A DNA stretch of 32,021 nt from Plantago elongata (lineage: Eukaryota; Streptophyta; Magnoliopsida; Lamiales; Plantaginaceae), in the NCBI GenBank assembly GCA_036897095.1, contig JAYMSP010001448.1, forward strand, positions 1 through 32,021. The letters run 5' to 3'. A model generated the notes under the pieces. That model did not search any database. It saw only the letters and a program-made list of their open reading frames with translations, and was not told the origin of the DNA. Both the position numbers and the translations under genes were made by a program. Positions 11,301 through 20,980 of this stretch are shown in pieces. How positions within the stretch are numbered: the first letter of the stretch is position 1; each line of letters begins with the position of its first letter.

Positions 11301-13763
11301 AGAAATCATCTTCATTTGATATAGTTTCAAAAGTGTTGAGCAAGAATTTCTTTTACTGCAGGTGTATTTAGGAAGTGAAGGTGCACTAGATATTGATGGT
11401 AAGGAGCTTCCACGGCTAGTATACGTCTCTCGTGAGAAACGACCAGGCTATCAGCATCATAAGAAAGCAGGAGCAATGAATGCACTTGTAAGTTACTGCA
11501 TATTGATGAATTTGACTCTTTTTCCTCACATGAAACAGAAAGACTAATTCAGTTGAATTATATTGCTTGTGACCTGCAAACAACAGGTACGGGTGTCCGC
11601 TGTGTTAACTAATGCACCATTCATGTTGAACCTGGATTGTGATCATTACCTTAACAATAGCAAGGCAATTAGGGAAGCTATGTGCTTTTTAATGGACCCC
11701 CAGATTGGAAAGAAGCTTTGCTATGTTCAGTTTCCACAGAGATTTGATGGTATTGATCGCCATGATAGATATGCTAATCGCAACATTGTGTTCTTTGATG
11801 TAAGTTCCACTCTACATTACAATTCATATTATCCCTTTATATGACCAGAGGAACTCGTGCACATGGCCTTGTAATTATAGGATGGTCATGCAGAACTAAA
11901 ATGATGGACTGGTTGATTAATACTTTTTTACTTGATATTTGCATTATCTGGAATTTAAAATTTTGTTTGGATGAAGCGTCGTTATAGTCCATCAGTGAAC
12001 ATTTTAAATTGAAGATTGACTTCAATCCTGTGTTTAAAATAACTCCAATAACGAATGTAATGCTCCAATACAGATCAATATGAAAGGTTTAGATGGCCTC
12101 CAAGGGCCTGTATATGTTGGCACAGGATGTGTCTTTAACAGGCAGGCATTATATGGCTATGATCCTCCAGCATCTGAGAAGCGACCCAAGATGACTTGTG
12201 ACTGCTGGCCAAAGTGGTGCTGCTGCTGTTGTGGTGGATCAAGGAAACCAAAGTCTAAGAAGAAAGGACTCAAGGCTTTGCTTGGGTTAGGAATGTATAG
12301 CAAGAAGAAGAAAATGATGGGCAAGCAATACACAAGGAAGTCATCTGGGCCAGCTTTTGATCTTGAGGAAATTGAAGAAGGGTTTGAAGGATACGATGAA
12401 TTGGAAAAATCATCACTCATGTCCCAGAAAAATTTCGAGAAAAGGTTTGGGATGTCCCCAGTTTTCATTACTTCCACCCTTATGGAAGATGGTGGTCTTC
12501 CCGAGGGGACTAACCCGGGCTCACTAGTGAAAGAAGCTATTCATGTTATTAGTTGTGGCTATGAAGAAAAGACTGAATGGGGCAAGGAGGTTTGTACAAA
12601 TACTTGAATGCTCTTTTTTCCCTCAGCCAGTTTGTAAACTGACCTTTTGCCGCCATAGCATGCAGCCTTAATTTGGTTATGTCACATTGAATATAAAAGT
12701 AAATGGTGTAACATCTCTTTTATTGCAGATTGGATGGATTTACGGCTCAATTACTGAAGACATATTGACAGGCTTCAAGATGCATTGTAGAGGGTGGAGA
12801 TCTGTATATTGCTGTCCTAAGAGACCTGCTTTCAAGGGATCTGCACCAATAAATCTATCAGACAGGTTGCACCAAGTTCTGAGATGGGCTCTTGGTTCTG
12901 TTGAAATATTTCTTAGTCGCCATTGTCCGCTTTGGTATGGCTGGGGAGGAAAGCTTAAATATCTTGAAAGACTTGCTTATATAAACACCATTGTGTACCC
13001 TTTCACTTCCATTGCCCTGCTGGCCTATTGTACACTTCCAGCTGTTTGTCTTCTGACGGGAAAATTCATTGTTCCAACTGTAAGTATTATTGATCCATGG
13101 ATAATGCTTTACTAATATTTAACAAAGTTCACTATATTAGATGTATAGATGTCGATCCTTACAAAACAAATTCTTATACAGCTGAACAACTTAGCAAGCA
13201 TATGGTTCATGGCTCTTTTCCTCTCCATCATAGCCACTGGAGTGCTTGAACTCCGTTGGAGTGCAGTAAGCATTGAGGATTGGTGGCGTAATGAGCAATT
13301 CTGGGTCATCGGTGGTCTCTCAGCACATCTATTTGCTGTTTTCCAAGGTCTTCTTAAGGTTCTTGCTGGAGTAGACACAAACTTTACTGTTACTTCAAAA
13401 GCAGCTGATGATGCTGAGTTTGGGGAGCTCTACCTCTTCAAATGGACAACTCTTCTCATTCCACCAACCACAATCATAATCCTTAATATGGTCGGTGTGG
13501 TGGCAGGGGTTTCTGATGCTATAAATAATGGGTATGGCTCATGGGGTCCTCTCTTTGGAAAGCTCTTCTTTGCCTTTTGGGTTATTGTTCATCTCTATCC
13601 ATTCCTTAAGGGTCTCATGGGGAAACAAAACAGGACTCCTACAATTGTGGTACTGTGGTCTATTTTGTTGGCATCAATCTTCTCACTGGTCTGGGTCCGA
13701 ATTGATCCTTTCTTGCCCAAGCAAACTGGTCCAATACTCAAACCATGTGGTGTGGAATGCTAA
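8310..13763 (+). CDS. CESA4: Cellulose synthase A catalytic subunit, CesA4/IRX5 class (secondary wall)
   Basis: Spliced CDS: 8310-8381, 8489-8696, 8774-8883, 9831-9906, 10006-10168, 10416-11028, 11121-11258, 11362-11487, 11587-11799, 12074-12589, 12729-13079 and 13182-13763. It gives 3168 nt, 1055 aa; Arabidopsis CesA4 is 1049. The N-terminal RING-type zinc finger uses eight Cys (40, 43, 59, 62, 67, 70, 82, 85). Two membrane helices lie at about 234-250 and 262-280. Catalytic motifs of this GT2 enzyme are all present: DDG at 352-354, DCD at 519-521, TED at 754-756 and QVLRW at 794-798. The class-specific region (about 615-680) has a CCCCC cluster then a Lys-rich run. Further helices fill exons 11-12, and the protein ends in CGVEC. 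It polymerises UDP-glucose into beta-1,4-glucan at the plasma membrane, as part of the rosette with CesA7 and CesA8. Class assignment rests on resemblance of the N-terminus, class-specific region and C-terminus to CesA4. Confidence 0.95.
8884..9830 (+). other. Largest intron of the CesA4 gene
   Basis: 947 bp, AT-rich, with an AT dinucleotide run at about 9548-9562. Donor GTAATT after 8883 and acceptor TGTACAG ending at 9830. No embedded gene or element recognised. Confidence 0.75.
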
Positions 13764-14554
13764 TCAATTTGTGTTGTCTGATAGAATTCGATATCTTTTG
13801 TCATTCTTGCTCGGACTCTGTGTTCGAAGTAATGGAATGCATGTGATATAGCAAAGTTTTGTAAGCATTCGCTACCACTCATTGAACTAAAGTGCTGTCA
13901 TTTGTATATTTTCATACACAAGAACTTCTTGATGTTCTTTAATTTCCAAAATTTGTTAATCAAATCAAGTTCAGAACTAGTTTAGTTCTTTGTGCTGATC
14001 TTTTTTTTGATGATTTAATCTCATTGTGAATGATCTCACAAATAGCGGAAACTTGATTATTTACCATGCAATTTCTACAGTTTTGCATCAGTTAATGCTT
14101 AAGGTATGTTCGAATCAACTTTCTGCACCTGAAGGTAATTACACTGTTCAAAAGCCATGAAAAAATTGAACTAGAGATTGGCAACTATCAAATTGCAGTT
14201 TAACTCTTCTATTGGGGCAGTAACTGTAGTATGTGATAAACCACCTTGTACATCATTATTATTTTACTTGTAACCTGCATCTCCAGTTTAGTATCTTGGA
14301 ACAGGGTTGCATTGTGATTATGTGTGCATCTGTTTAATTACGTAGCAAATGCTGCATTTGATACTGGAACTGCTTATGCATACGGTTTTTATCCAAGGGA
14401 TATACAGAGAAATGTACTATTGTCTACTTATGAGCGGAATAGCACTCAACTGCATGTGCAGTACTCTCAAAGAATACATGGTTTCTGGATGATCTGAAGG
14501 TTTTTGCATATACTGTTTAATAAACTGGCAAAATGATTCCTGCCATTGTTGTCA
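13764..14554. other. CesA4 3' UTR and convergent intergenic region
   Basis: The T-rich sequence after the CesA4 stop is consistent with a 3' UTR, but there is no AATAAA within 400 bp. The first is near 14519, probably too distant. Around 14213-14278 the sequence resembles the DNA downstream of receptor B (about 20630-20700), so it is probably the duplicated 3' flank of receptor locus A. Confidence 0.4.
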
Positions 14555-15640
14555 GTAAACTCATTTGTACTGTTCCCTGTGGTTCCCGGCAATAACACTG
14601 TATTAGAGCAGCTAATTCTTGAGCAACAATATGCATGCTGGGCCATGTCTCTGGGAATTCCCTTACAAAATGCTCACGCAGTGTTAACTACGAGTACATC
14701 TTCCTCTGCTCTAAGGCCTGTGTGAGATGAAAGCTATTGCATTGATATAGTAGATCCTTAAATAGCAGATCTGGAGCGTTGTATCAATGCTGCTTGCCTT
14801 GCTTGAGAAGACAGTGGCGATATGAATTCTCCTGGGTGTTTCATCAAAACTTCCAATGATACCACACTGAAGCTGTAAACATCAGATATCTCTGTATATT
14901 AAGTGCCAGCTCTACATGCTCGAGGTAAGTAACTAGTCCTGGATACATTATCACTATGAAGCCTAAATACCTGTGCAGCATGATTATTATGTGATTGAAA
15001 CTTAACCCTTTCCCCCACCCAGCAAATATACCTATTCTGTATGGTGCCTTTTGCTTTTCATTGATAACATCAACTCCATTCAGGATTGTCACTAAAATAA
15101 CTGGAGGAAGTTTAAGTTTTTATCTTTTGTTTTTCAGGATCAATGGATGTTATGCCTAACTGGGCATTCATGCAGGGTCATGGTATTCTACTTGTAAATA
15201 CGTCCACAATTTCTTAAAACAAGCTGCCGCTGAATTGAAGCTGAAAATGGGAACACTTTTGAAGTCGTATAAGAAAGTATGTAACGCATTGTGATGCAGG
15301 TACTATCCAACTACATGAACCCGCACATGCCTACTATTCAGGATTCACTTCCGGCACACAGCTTTCGCCAAGCTACCTCTTTCTCCATATTCATATATAG
15401 CAGGTAAGTTGCCCCCTCACTTTCCCCCCCCCCCCCCCCCACTCTTGATCCCTAAAACTAAATTATGTTCCTGTGCTGAATTCGTGTCAGTTCTTAAAAT
15501 TTTATTCTCAAAGCTACTCAGGTTTACCATGACATGTCATTTGTGTTTTATGCTCTGAGCCTTTTGAAAGCTACAACCTGTGAACAAATCCGCTTCTGAA
15601 ACAATCCCGATCCTCCTCTTTCAGCACAATATTGTAAAAT
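14555..15640 (-). pseudogene. Decayed kinase domain of receptor A
   Basis: Reading on the minus strand and comparing with intact gene B, 14912-14555 matches the second kinase exon; the junction GAAGCTGTAAACATCAG is shared. About 14913-15290 matches its intron, and 15290-15405 matches the hinge and C-lobe start. About 15468-15635 is a diverged N-lobe including the glycine-loop region. The stretch that in B encodes the catalytic loop, DFG and APE motifs (about 21745-21895) is missing. Reading frames are broken throughout, so no kinase can be made from this locus. Confidence 0.8.
15424..15440. repeat. Homopolymer C tract
   Basis: Seventeen consecutive C on the plus strand, inside the decayed kinase of receptor A. 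Its length is prone to sequencing or slippage error. Confidence 0.9.
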
Positions 15641-15870
15641 ACAGGATTTAATGGTCACCTTGTATATATTTGTTTCTTACTGATCTTTCTTTCTCAACGT
15701 CACAAAAAGTATACATAGACAAGTGCCATGCATTTTAGTGGAAAGCAAATCACACAAGGATACCTACTTATTTTTGCATGTAGTAGTTCATTATAATTTT
15801 ACAGCTCTATTCATTAGCATGTACTTATGTACTATGCTAAATCACACTTCATGACTACCATGATATGCAT
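15641..15870. other. Extra segment inside receptor A
   Basis: About 230 bp sit between the end of the open frame and the degenerate kinase glycine loop. They have no counterpart in gene B, where these positions are adjacent. It is AT-rich, with no coding features or clear terminal repeats. It is probably an insertion that brought in the stop codon. Confidence 0.4.
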
Positions 15871-15873
15871 ATC

Positions 15874-18150
15874 TCATGTCCTCAACAATTGCTTTTTACT
15901 GAAATCTTCAGTTGCTTGGCCAATATCATCACATTTGCGCTGTCCTCTTCTCCAGATGAGTGATCCAAAATTCTTGAATTTGGTTTCACCTTTGGTCTCT
16001 TCCTTGGTGTTTTTCCGCAAATAGAGATATCCAATAATAATGGTTCCAAATATAATGAGGCTAACGATTGGAAGAATGACACTGAGAAGGATTTTTTTGT
16101 TTCTCTTTGACCTTGCAATTGAAGAGGTAACAGCGCATGTAGATAATCCTTCTGCAGCTCCACACAAACCGTTGTTTTCAAGGAAGGCCATTGCTGGTGC
16201 TTTTAGGAATATCTTACCATCTGGGATTGGACCAGACAACTTATTATAGGAGAAATCGATATTTTCCAGGCTAATCATTTTATTTAATCCAGAAGGGATT
16301 CCACCCATGAGATTGTTGTGGGACAGATTCAGATTTATCAAAGTGTCGAGTGCTCCAAAACTTGACGGGATCTCCCCTGAAAGAGAATTATTACTCAGGT
16401 CTAATGTCCGTATTCTCTTCAATTTTCCAAGTCCAGAAGGAATATTTCCTGATAGAAAGTTATTACCCAAGCTTAAGATTTCCAAGCTCCTGCAATATCT
16501 GATTTCTTCTGGTATATCTCCTTTCAACTCATTCCTGGACAGATCAAGATGCTCAAGACTTCTCAAATTGCCAATTGTTTGAGGAATTCCTCCACTCAAC
16601 TTGTTGTTACTGAGACTGAGATTCCTCAGCTGGGATAAATTTGCCAGCGCAATGGGAATTTCACCTGTGAATTCATTTGAATCCAAGACGAGCTGCCTCA
16701 AGTCTGTTAGATTTGCGAGCTCAGAGGGGATCACTCCAGAAATCACATTGTGATCTATCAATATGTACTTGAGTCGTTCATATTGCCCCAGCATAGGTGT
16801 AAGTTCGCCAGTGAACTGATTTCTGCTCAGTGAGATGTATTCAATCATTGGATGGTTTCTAAATGCTTCTGAAATATTTCCAGAAAACTGGTTGCCTTCC
16901 AACCCTATAGTTTTTAGGCTCATGCAATTCTTCAAGGCATCAGGCAGGGGCCCTGAGAAATTATTGTCTCCAGCCTCAAGTGCTTCCAGGGTAGAGCCGG
17001 TGCATAATCCAGGTGGCAGTTCACCTGAAAAGTGGTTGTGTGAGAAGTGAACCTGGGCCAATAAGAGACTATGCGATCCCAGCTCACGGGGAATGTAACC
17101 CGAGAGCTCATTTCCGGAAATGGAGAGCATCTGAAGATTAGTGAGATTTGAGATGGACTCTGGCAAATGTCCTGTAAATTGGTTTGAGTGGAGATCTAGG
17201 ACCTGAAGATTTCTCAGTTGACCTAACTCAGAGGGAATGATCCCTTGAAATGAATTCCTATGCAGCTCAACAATTTGCAGATTGGGTGTCTGGCTGAATG
17301 AATCAGGTATAGGACCAGAGAGAAGGTTTCCCCCCAGCCGAAGATGGGTTAAATTTGATAGATTCGTAAAATTTTCTGACAGTGGCCCTTCAAATAAATT
17401 GCCTGTGAGGTTGAGATGCTGAAGCCTGGTCAGATTGCTGAAAACTGATTCGGGAACCGGACCCCTAAAATCATTGTAGGATAAATCAAGATAAGTGAGG
17501 TTGAGACAACTGGTGATAAAATCTGGAAATAGAGAGGTAAACTTGTTGTGGCCTAAGCTAAGATGTATCAACCCAGCGAATCCACTGATCCTTGACCAAT
17601 CTGGACTCTTCAAATAATTCCAACTGAAATCCACGTATGTTAGATCCTGAAGATTGGAAATTTCGTACGGGATCTCTCCATAGAGACTGTTGTTGTGGAA
17701 ATCAATGTACTGAAGTTGTATAAGCTTTCCAATCTCCGGTGGAATAATGCTGACTAATGAATTTCTGCTGAGGTTTAAGGTTGTGAGACTGGAGAGGTTT
17801 CCGATATGAGACGGTATCGGCCCAGTTAATATATTCCTGTTCAGATCGAAGTCAGTGAGATTTGGGAAAGAGGAAAAATCAAGTATATCAATCCTACCCT
17901 TGAGACGTCGGCCCGGCAGCTGAATTTTAGTGACTGACCCATCACTGTTGCAGTGAATGCCTGTCCATGCGCATACATTATCGGAGTTGTTGAGCGACCA
18001 TGAGTGGAGGCCAGGAGCCCGGGATAAGGCGTCCCTCCAATCCAATAGAGCTTGTGCTTCTGTTCTTTGAGAGAATGCTTTTTCGAATGTGAGTGATGTT
18101 GAGAGAAGAACATGAAGAAACAAAATGAAGCATATTTCAGGTCTTTCCAT
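15874..18150 (-). CDS. LRR receptor A: intact ectodomain and membrane helix, no kinase
   Basis: A single open frame of 758 aa from the Met at 18150. That Met aligns with the start of gene B and gives a standard signal peptide (about 26 aa before SQRTEAQ); an upstream in-frame ATG at 18186 would add 12 residues and spoil it. Domains in order: signal peptide, LRR N-cap with the Cys pair (NVCAWTGIHC), about 24 plant-type LRRs with NLSG-x-IP repeats and many N-glycosylation sites, a Cys pair (LCG...C), and a membrane helix at about 687-711. A tail of about 47 aa stops just where the kinase should begin (QATEDFSKK then a short unrelated end). Family: MIK2/At4g08850-like LRR-XII kinases. As it stands it would be a receptor-like protein anchored in the plasma membrane. 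It may be a young pseudogene, or a retained decoy or co-receptor fragment. The reading frame gives no sign of decay over 2.2 kb. Confidence 0.75.
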   Translation of the reverse strand: MERPEICFILFLHVLLSTSLTFEKAFSQRTEAQALLDWRDALSRAPGLHSWSLNNSDNVCAWTGIHCNSDGSVTKIQLPGRRLKGRIDILDFSSFPNLTDFDLNRNILTGPIPSHIGNLSSLTTLNLSRNSLVSIIPPEIGKLIQLQYIDFHNNSLYGEIPYEISNLQDLTYVDFSWNYLKSPDWSRISGFAGLIHLSLGHNKFTSLFPDFITSCLNLTYLDLSYNDFRGPVPESVFSNLTRLQHLNLTGNLFEGPLSENFTNLSNLTHLRLGGNLLSGPIPDSFSQTPNLQIVELHRNSFQGIIPSELGQLRNLQVLDLHSNQFTGHLPESISNLTNLQMLSISGNELSGYIPRELGSHSLLLAQVHFSHNHFSGELPPGLCTGSTLEALEAGDNNFSGPLPDALKNCMSLKTIGLEGNQFSGNISEAFRNHPMIEYISLSRNQFTGELTPMLGQYERLKYILIDHNVISGVIPSELANLTDLRQLVLDSNEFTGEIPIALANLSQLRNLSLSNNKLSGGIPQTIGNLRSLEHLDLSRNELKGDIPEEIRYCRSLEILSLGNNFLSGNIPSGLGKLKRIRTLDLSNNSLSGEIPSSFGALDTLINLNLSHNNLMGGIPSGLNKMISLENIDFSYNKLSGPIPDGKIFLKAPAMAFLENNGLCGAAEGLSTCAVTSSIARSKRNKKILLSVILPIVSLIIFGTIIIGYLYLRKNTKEETKGETKFKNFGSLIWRRGQRKCDDIGQATEDFSKKQLLRT

Positions 18151-18186
18151 GGCTACAGTTTTCTCAAGGTAATGGTAACTTCTCAA

Positions 18187-18728
18187 TTGCTTTCATCCAT
18201 TGAGTTGTATAATCAGATAAGGGATTGCTGAAATGAAAATAACTGCATGAGATTAAAGATAAAAGTGAAGCCAGCTAGTGTAATCGCTTTTTCTTGCTTT
18301 GTTTCTGAAAGAAGTTAGTGAATAAAAGAAGATGCTTGGTCACATGCTCCAATTATAAATATCTCTGACATGTAGGAACGGTCCTTATATGATTTGCTTT
18401 TCCTGATCTGTAAAAACAAGAAAAGAAATATCTCTGACAAGTCTCAAGGTTAAATGTTTCTAGTCTCTGATGGCGTGCTTAAATTTTTATCTCTCAACAC
18501 CATTTTTGCTACATAACCTAGCTTAAATCTATTGAAACTCCAAATCTTAATTAGTATCAAAAATTTATATTTTTGCCCAAAATAAGTTCAAACTTAACTA
18601 CTAGAAATCTGATATTTCAAGACTTGATCAATTGAACTTTGAATCTAACGGCTGTAGTTTCTGATCTGAATCTAATAAGACACAATGCCAGCAAAGTTTG
18701 ATGTTTCCAGCTTGTAGCATATTGGACT
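18187..18728. promoter_or_regulatory. Upstream region of receptor A
   Basis: AT-rich, no coding exon. Minus-strand TATA-like sequence lies near 18351-18360, about 200 bp before the start codon; support is weak. Confidence 0.25.
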
Positions 18729-19435
18729 TGGGAGTGGACATAAAAAATAACCGTCCGTTCCGTCCGCCAACTACCCCCCATTGTCGGATAAAAATTTTAT
18801 CAAAAATTATCTGCGGATTATAAATTTGTAACCCGTCATTAAGCAGGTGGGTGGCGGTTGATCAATCGCCAACCCGCTATATATGTTACTAGTATGTATT
18901 TTATATTTTATTGCAGTGGATTAATAGTAATAGATTCCCATTACTCATTTACTCATATGTTGCAATTTTCCGTGTTATTATTTACGCATAGATTGTAAAT
19001 TAATGTCAACTTAGTTTTTGTCATGAACTTTGTAATTTGAGCAACTCATGAACTTATATTATATTTGAAATGTTTTGCACTTAGTTTTTGTCATGAACTT
19101 TGTAATTTGAGCAACTCATGAACTTATATTATATTTGAAATGTTTTGCACTTAGTCTACTTGTATTAATGCTTAAGATTGTGTTAAATTTTACTTATTGT
19201 TGTGAGTTAGTTTATTGAGGACTTAGATGTTAGGAAGTATAATGTCTCTTTCTTTAATGCGATATACATGTTATTTTTTTATGTGTTAATAAACCGTCAA
19301 ACAGCCCGTTTCAAGTAGTCAGCCGACTGGGATAAAATTCCACCCGTCACGGTTAATGATTTGACGTACCCATTATAAATGAATCGATTAGAAAATTTGC
19401 AAATAATTGCATGTATCCGCCCGCGTACATCCTAA
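18729..19435. mobile_element. hAT-like non-autonomous element (candidate)
   Basis: The left end reads TGGGAGTGGACATAAAAAA, resembling the TAGGGGTGGACA-type ends of plant hAT elements. The right end is CCGCCCGCGTACATCCTAA; its reverse complement starts TTAGGATGTACG. Flanking octamers ATTGGACT (18721-18728) and CTTGGACA (19436-19443) share TTGGAC, like a decayed 8-bp target duplication. Subterminal GC-rich motifs (CCGTCCG, CCCGTC, CCGCCCGC) recur at both ends. No transposase frame. The terminal repeats are imperfect, so the family call is tentative. Confidence 0.45.
19010..19149. repeat. Perfect 70-bp tandem duplication
   Basis: 19010-19079 and 19080-19149 are identical by eye, starting CTTAGTTTTTGTCATG. 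The first 6 bp of a third unit follow. It lies inside the hAT-like element. Confidence 0.92.
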
Positions 19436-19443
19436 CTTGGACA

Positions 19444-20980
19444 TACCTGTAAAGAATGTGGTTTATTTTTCGCTAAGATCCGATCGACTGCAGCATTTGT
19501 TTGTTTCCATAGGATATCAATGAATGCAGTTAATATATATATTAAATGTGTCAGCATTCAATCTATTTCAGGGTGATTATGACTGTCATGGTCCACTGAG
19601 AAAAATTGTTGTCGTTCAAATTAAGATGTGAAAATCATTAATTCATTATGGGTCCTAAAAGCTGCAATAATTGTTCTGTCCTAACTCATAACTTGAATCG
19701 CAGATATTCTTTACCAACCTCTTCAAGAAACCATGGTAACTACGCTTCAAACACACACACCGACACACGGAAACAACTGAAAGAATTTGTTCTGCTTCTC
19801 CTTCCTATACCAAAGTTATGTGACGTGGACTGTGGAGTACTAATAGTGTAGTATATAGTTTTTGTCATCCGATTGAACTCAATAGCTCTTTCATTTTTAG
19901 TTTTCACTTTTATTTCCAAATCTATGCATGTCTCATCCTTATGAGTAACGATAAGAAATTCGTGAGCATTTGATTTACATCAGTTAGACCAAAGTGCTAG
20001 GCATTTGACTGTTTCAGACTCTAGAACTGTAGTTGTTTGTATAGATTACTTTCTAAACGATGTGAACCAAACTAAGTTCACTATTAGTCCAGTGCTTGAT
20101 GGCAAACAATTCCAATTCTCTGGGTAGATCTGGACAGAGAATGGACACTTATTTTACTTCCTCATGGAATTTTCTCATATCACATTCACCTACGTTTTGC
20201 TTTGTTCACTTAACCTTGTTGTTAGAGAAGTTAGGATCCTCAGCCACTTAATGTCTTGTAAGGGAAGAGCACTGGTTCATTCTAATAGTACCTTATATTT
20301 AACTTTCGTAAAACTTGTGATTCTTCAACAAACACACTTGCATGTAGTCTAGTAGGAGTAATACAAAGAAAAGTTTACAGTGTAATCCTTTTGCCTTGGC
20401 TTAATGTGTATCTCTGATACATTGTTTATTTTATAGCCTCATCCGCATAAAAGGACAATGTTAAGGGGAGAGAGGCTATGTCATACATTAATTCCAATAT
20501 AGTTGCTTGTCATGCATACTTCAGTACTTAACGTTCTGAAGCTACTTATATCTTTCAAAACCCATGCAAACGAATACTAGACTAAAGACTGCTCGGTAAC
20601 AGAAGAGATACACTGAACCTTTTCCATTTGGGCAGTAGCTGTATTTTGGATAGTATTGTTAGGGACATCCCCGTTATTTTTGCTTGCAACTTGATCTTTT
20701 GCATTTTATAGCTTGTTGATGCATATCATGTAGCAGAAGTAGGCTGCTGCTTATCATTGCTCTTAGGGCAGTGACACCTAGTGAGGTTCTGCGTTATATC
20801 AAGACACATTTGTTATGGTTGTGAATTAGATTGCTACATGCAGCAGCTTGATATTATAAGTTTATAACTACACACTATACTGTTTTCTACATATGATGGC
20901 TAATATCATTCACATAAGTAATTACATATGCTGTACAATCCAAGTACACATATTGTCTGAAGATAATTAGATAAACTCAC
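19444..20980. other. Intergenic region between receptors A and B
   Basis: No convincing gene; only short open frames without family resemblance. Near 20630-20700 it resembles 14213-14278, the downstream flank of receptor A, so it probably belongs to the 3' side of receptor B. A minus-strand AATAAA occurs near 20425-20433. Confidence 0.4.

Noticed and set aside
14506-14513. GNATATNC (P1BS-like) matches, for example GCATATAC, and others near 4751, 6124 and 7645
   Set aside because: The palindrome has six fixed bases, so about eight chance hits are expected in 32 kb. None is clustered or in a promoter.
15424-15440. The C17 tract as a G-quadruplex or regulatory site
   Set aside because: A single homopolymer in decayed kinase sequence; length is uncertain and nothing else supports a function.
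20164-20352. A 62-codon plus-strand frame between receptors A and B
   Set aside because: Composition and context look intergenic; no homology recognised and no promoter or splice signals.
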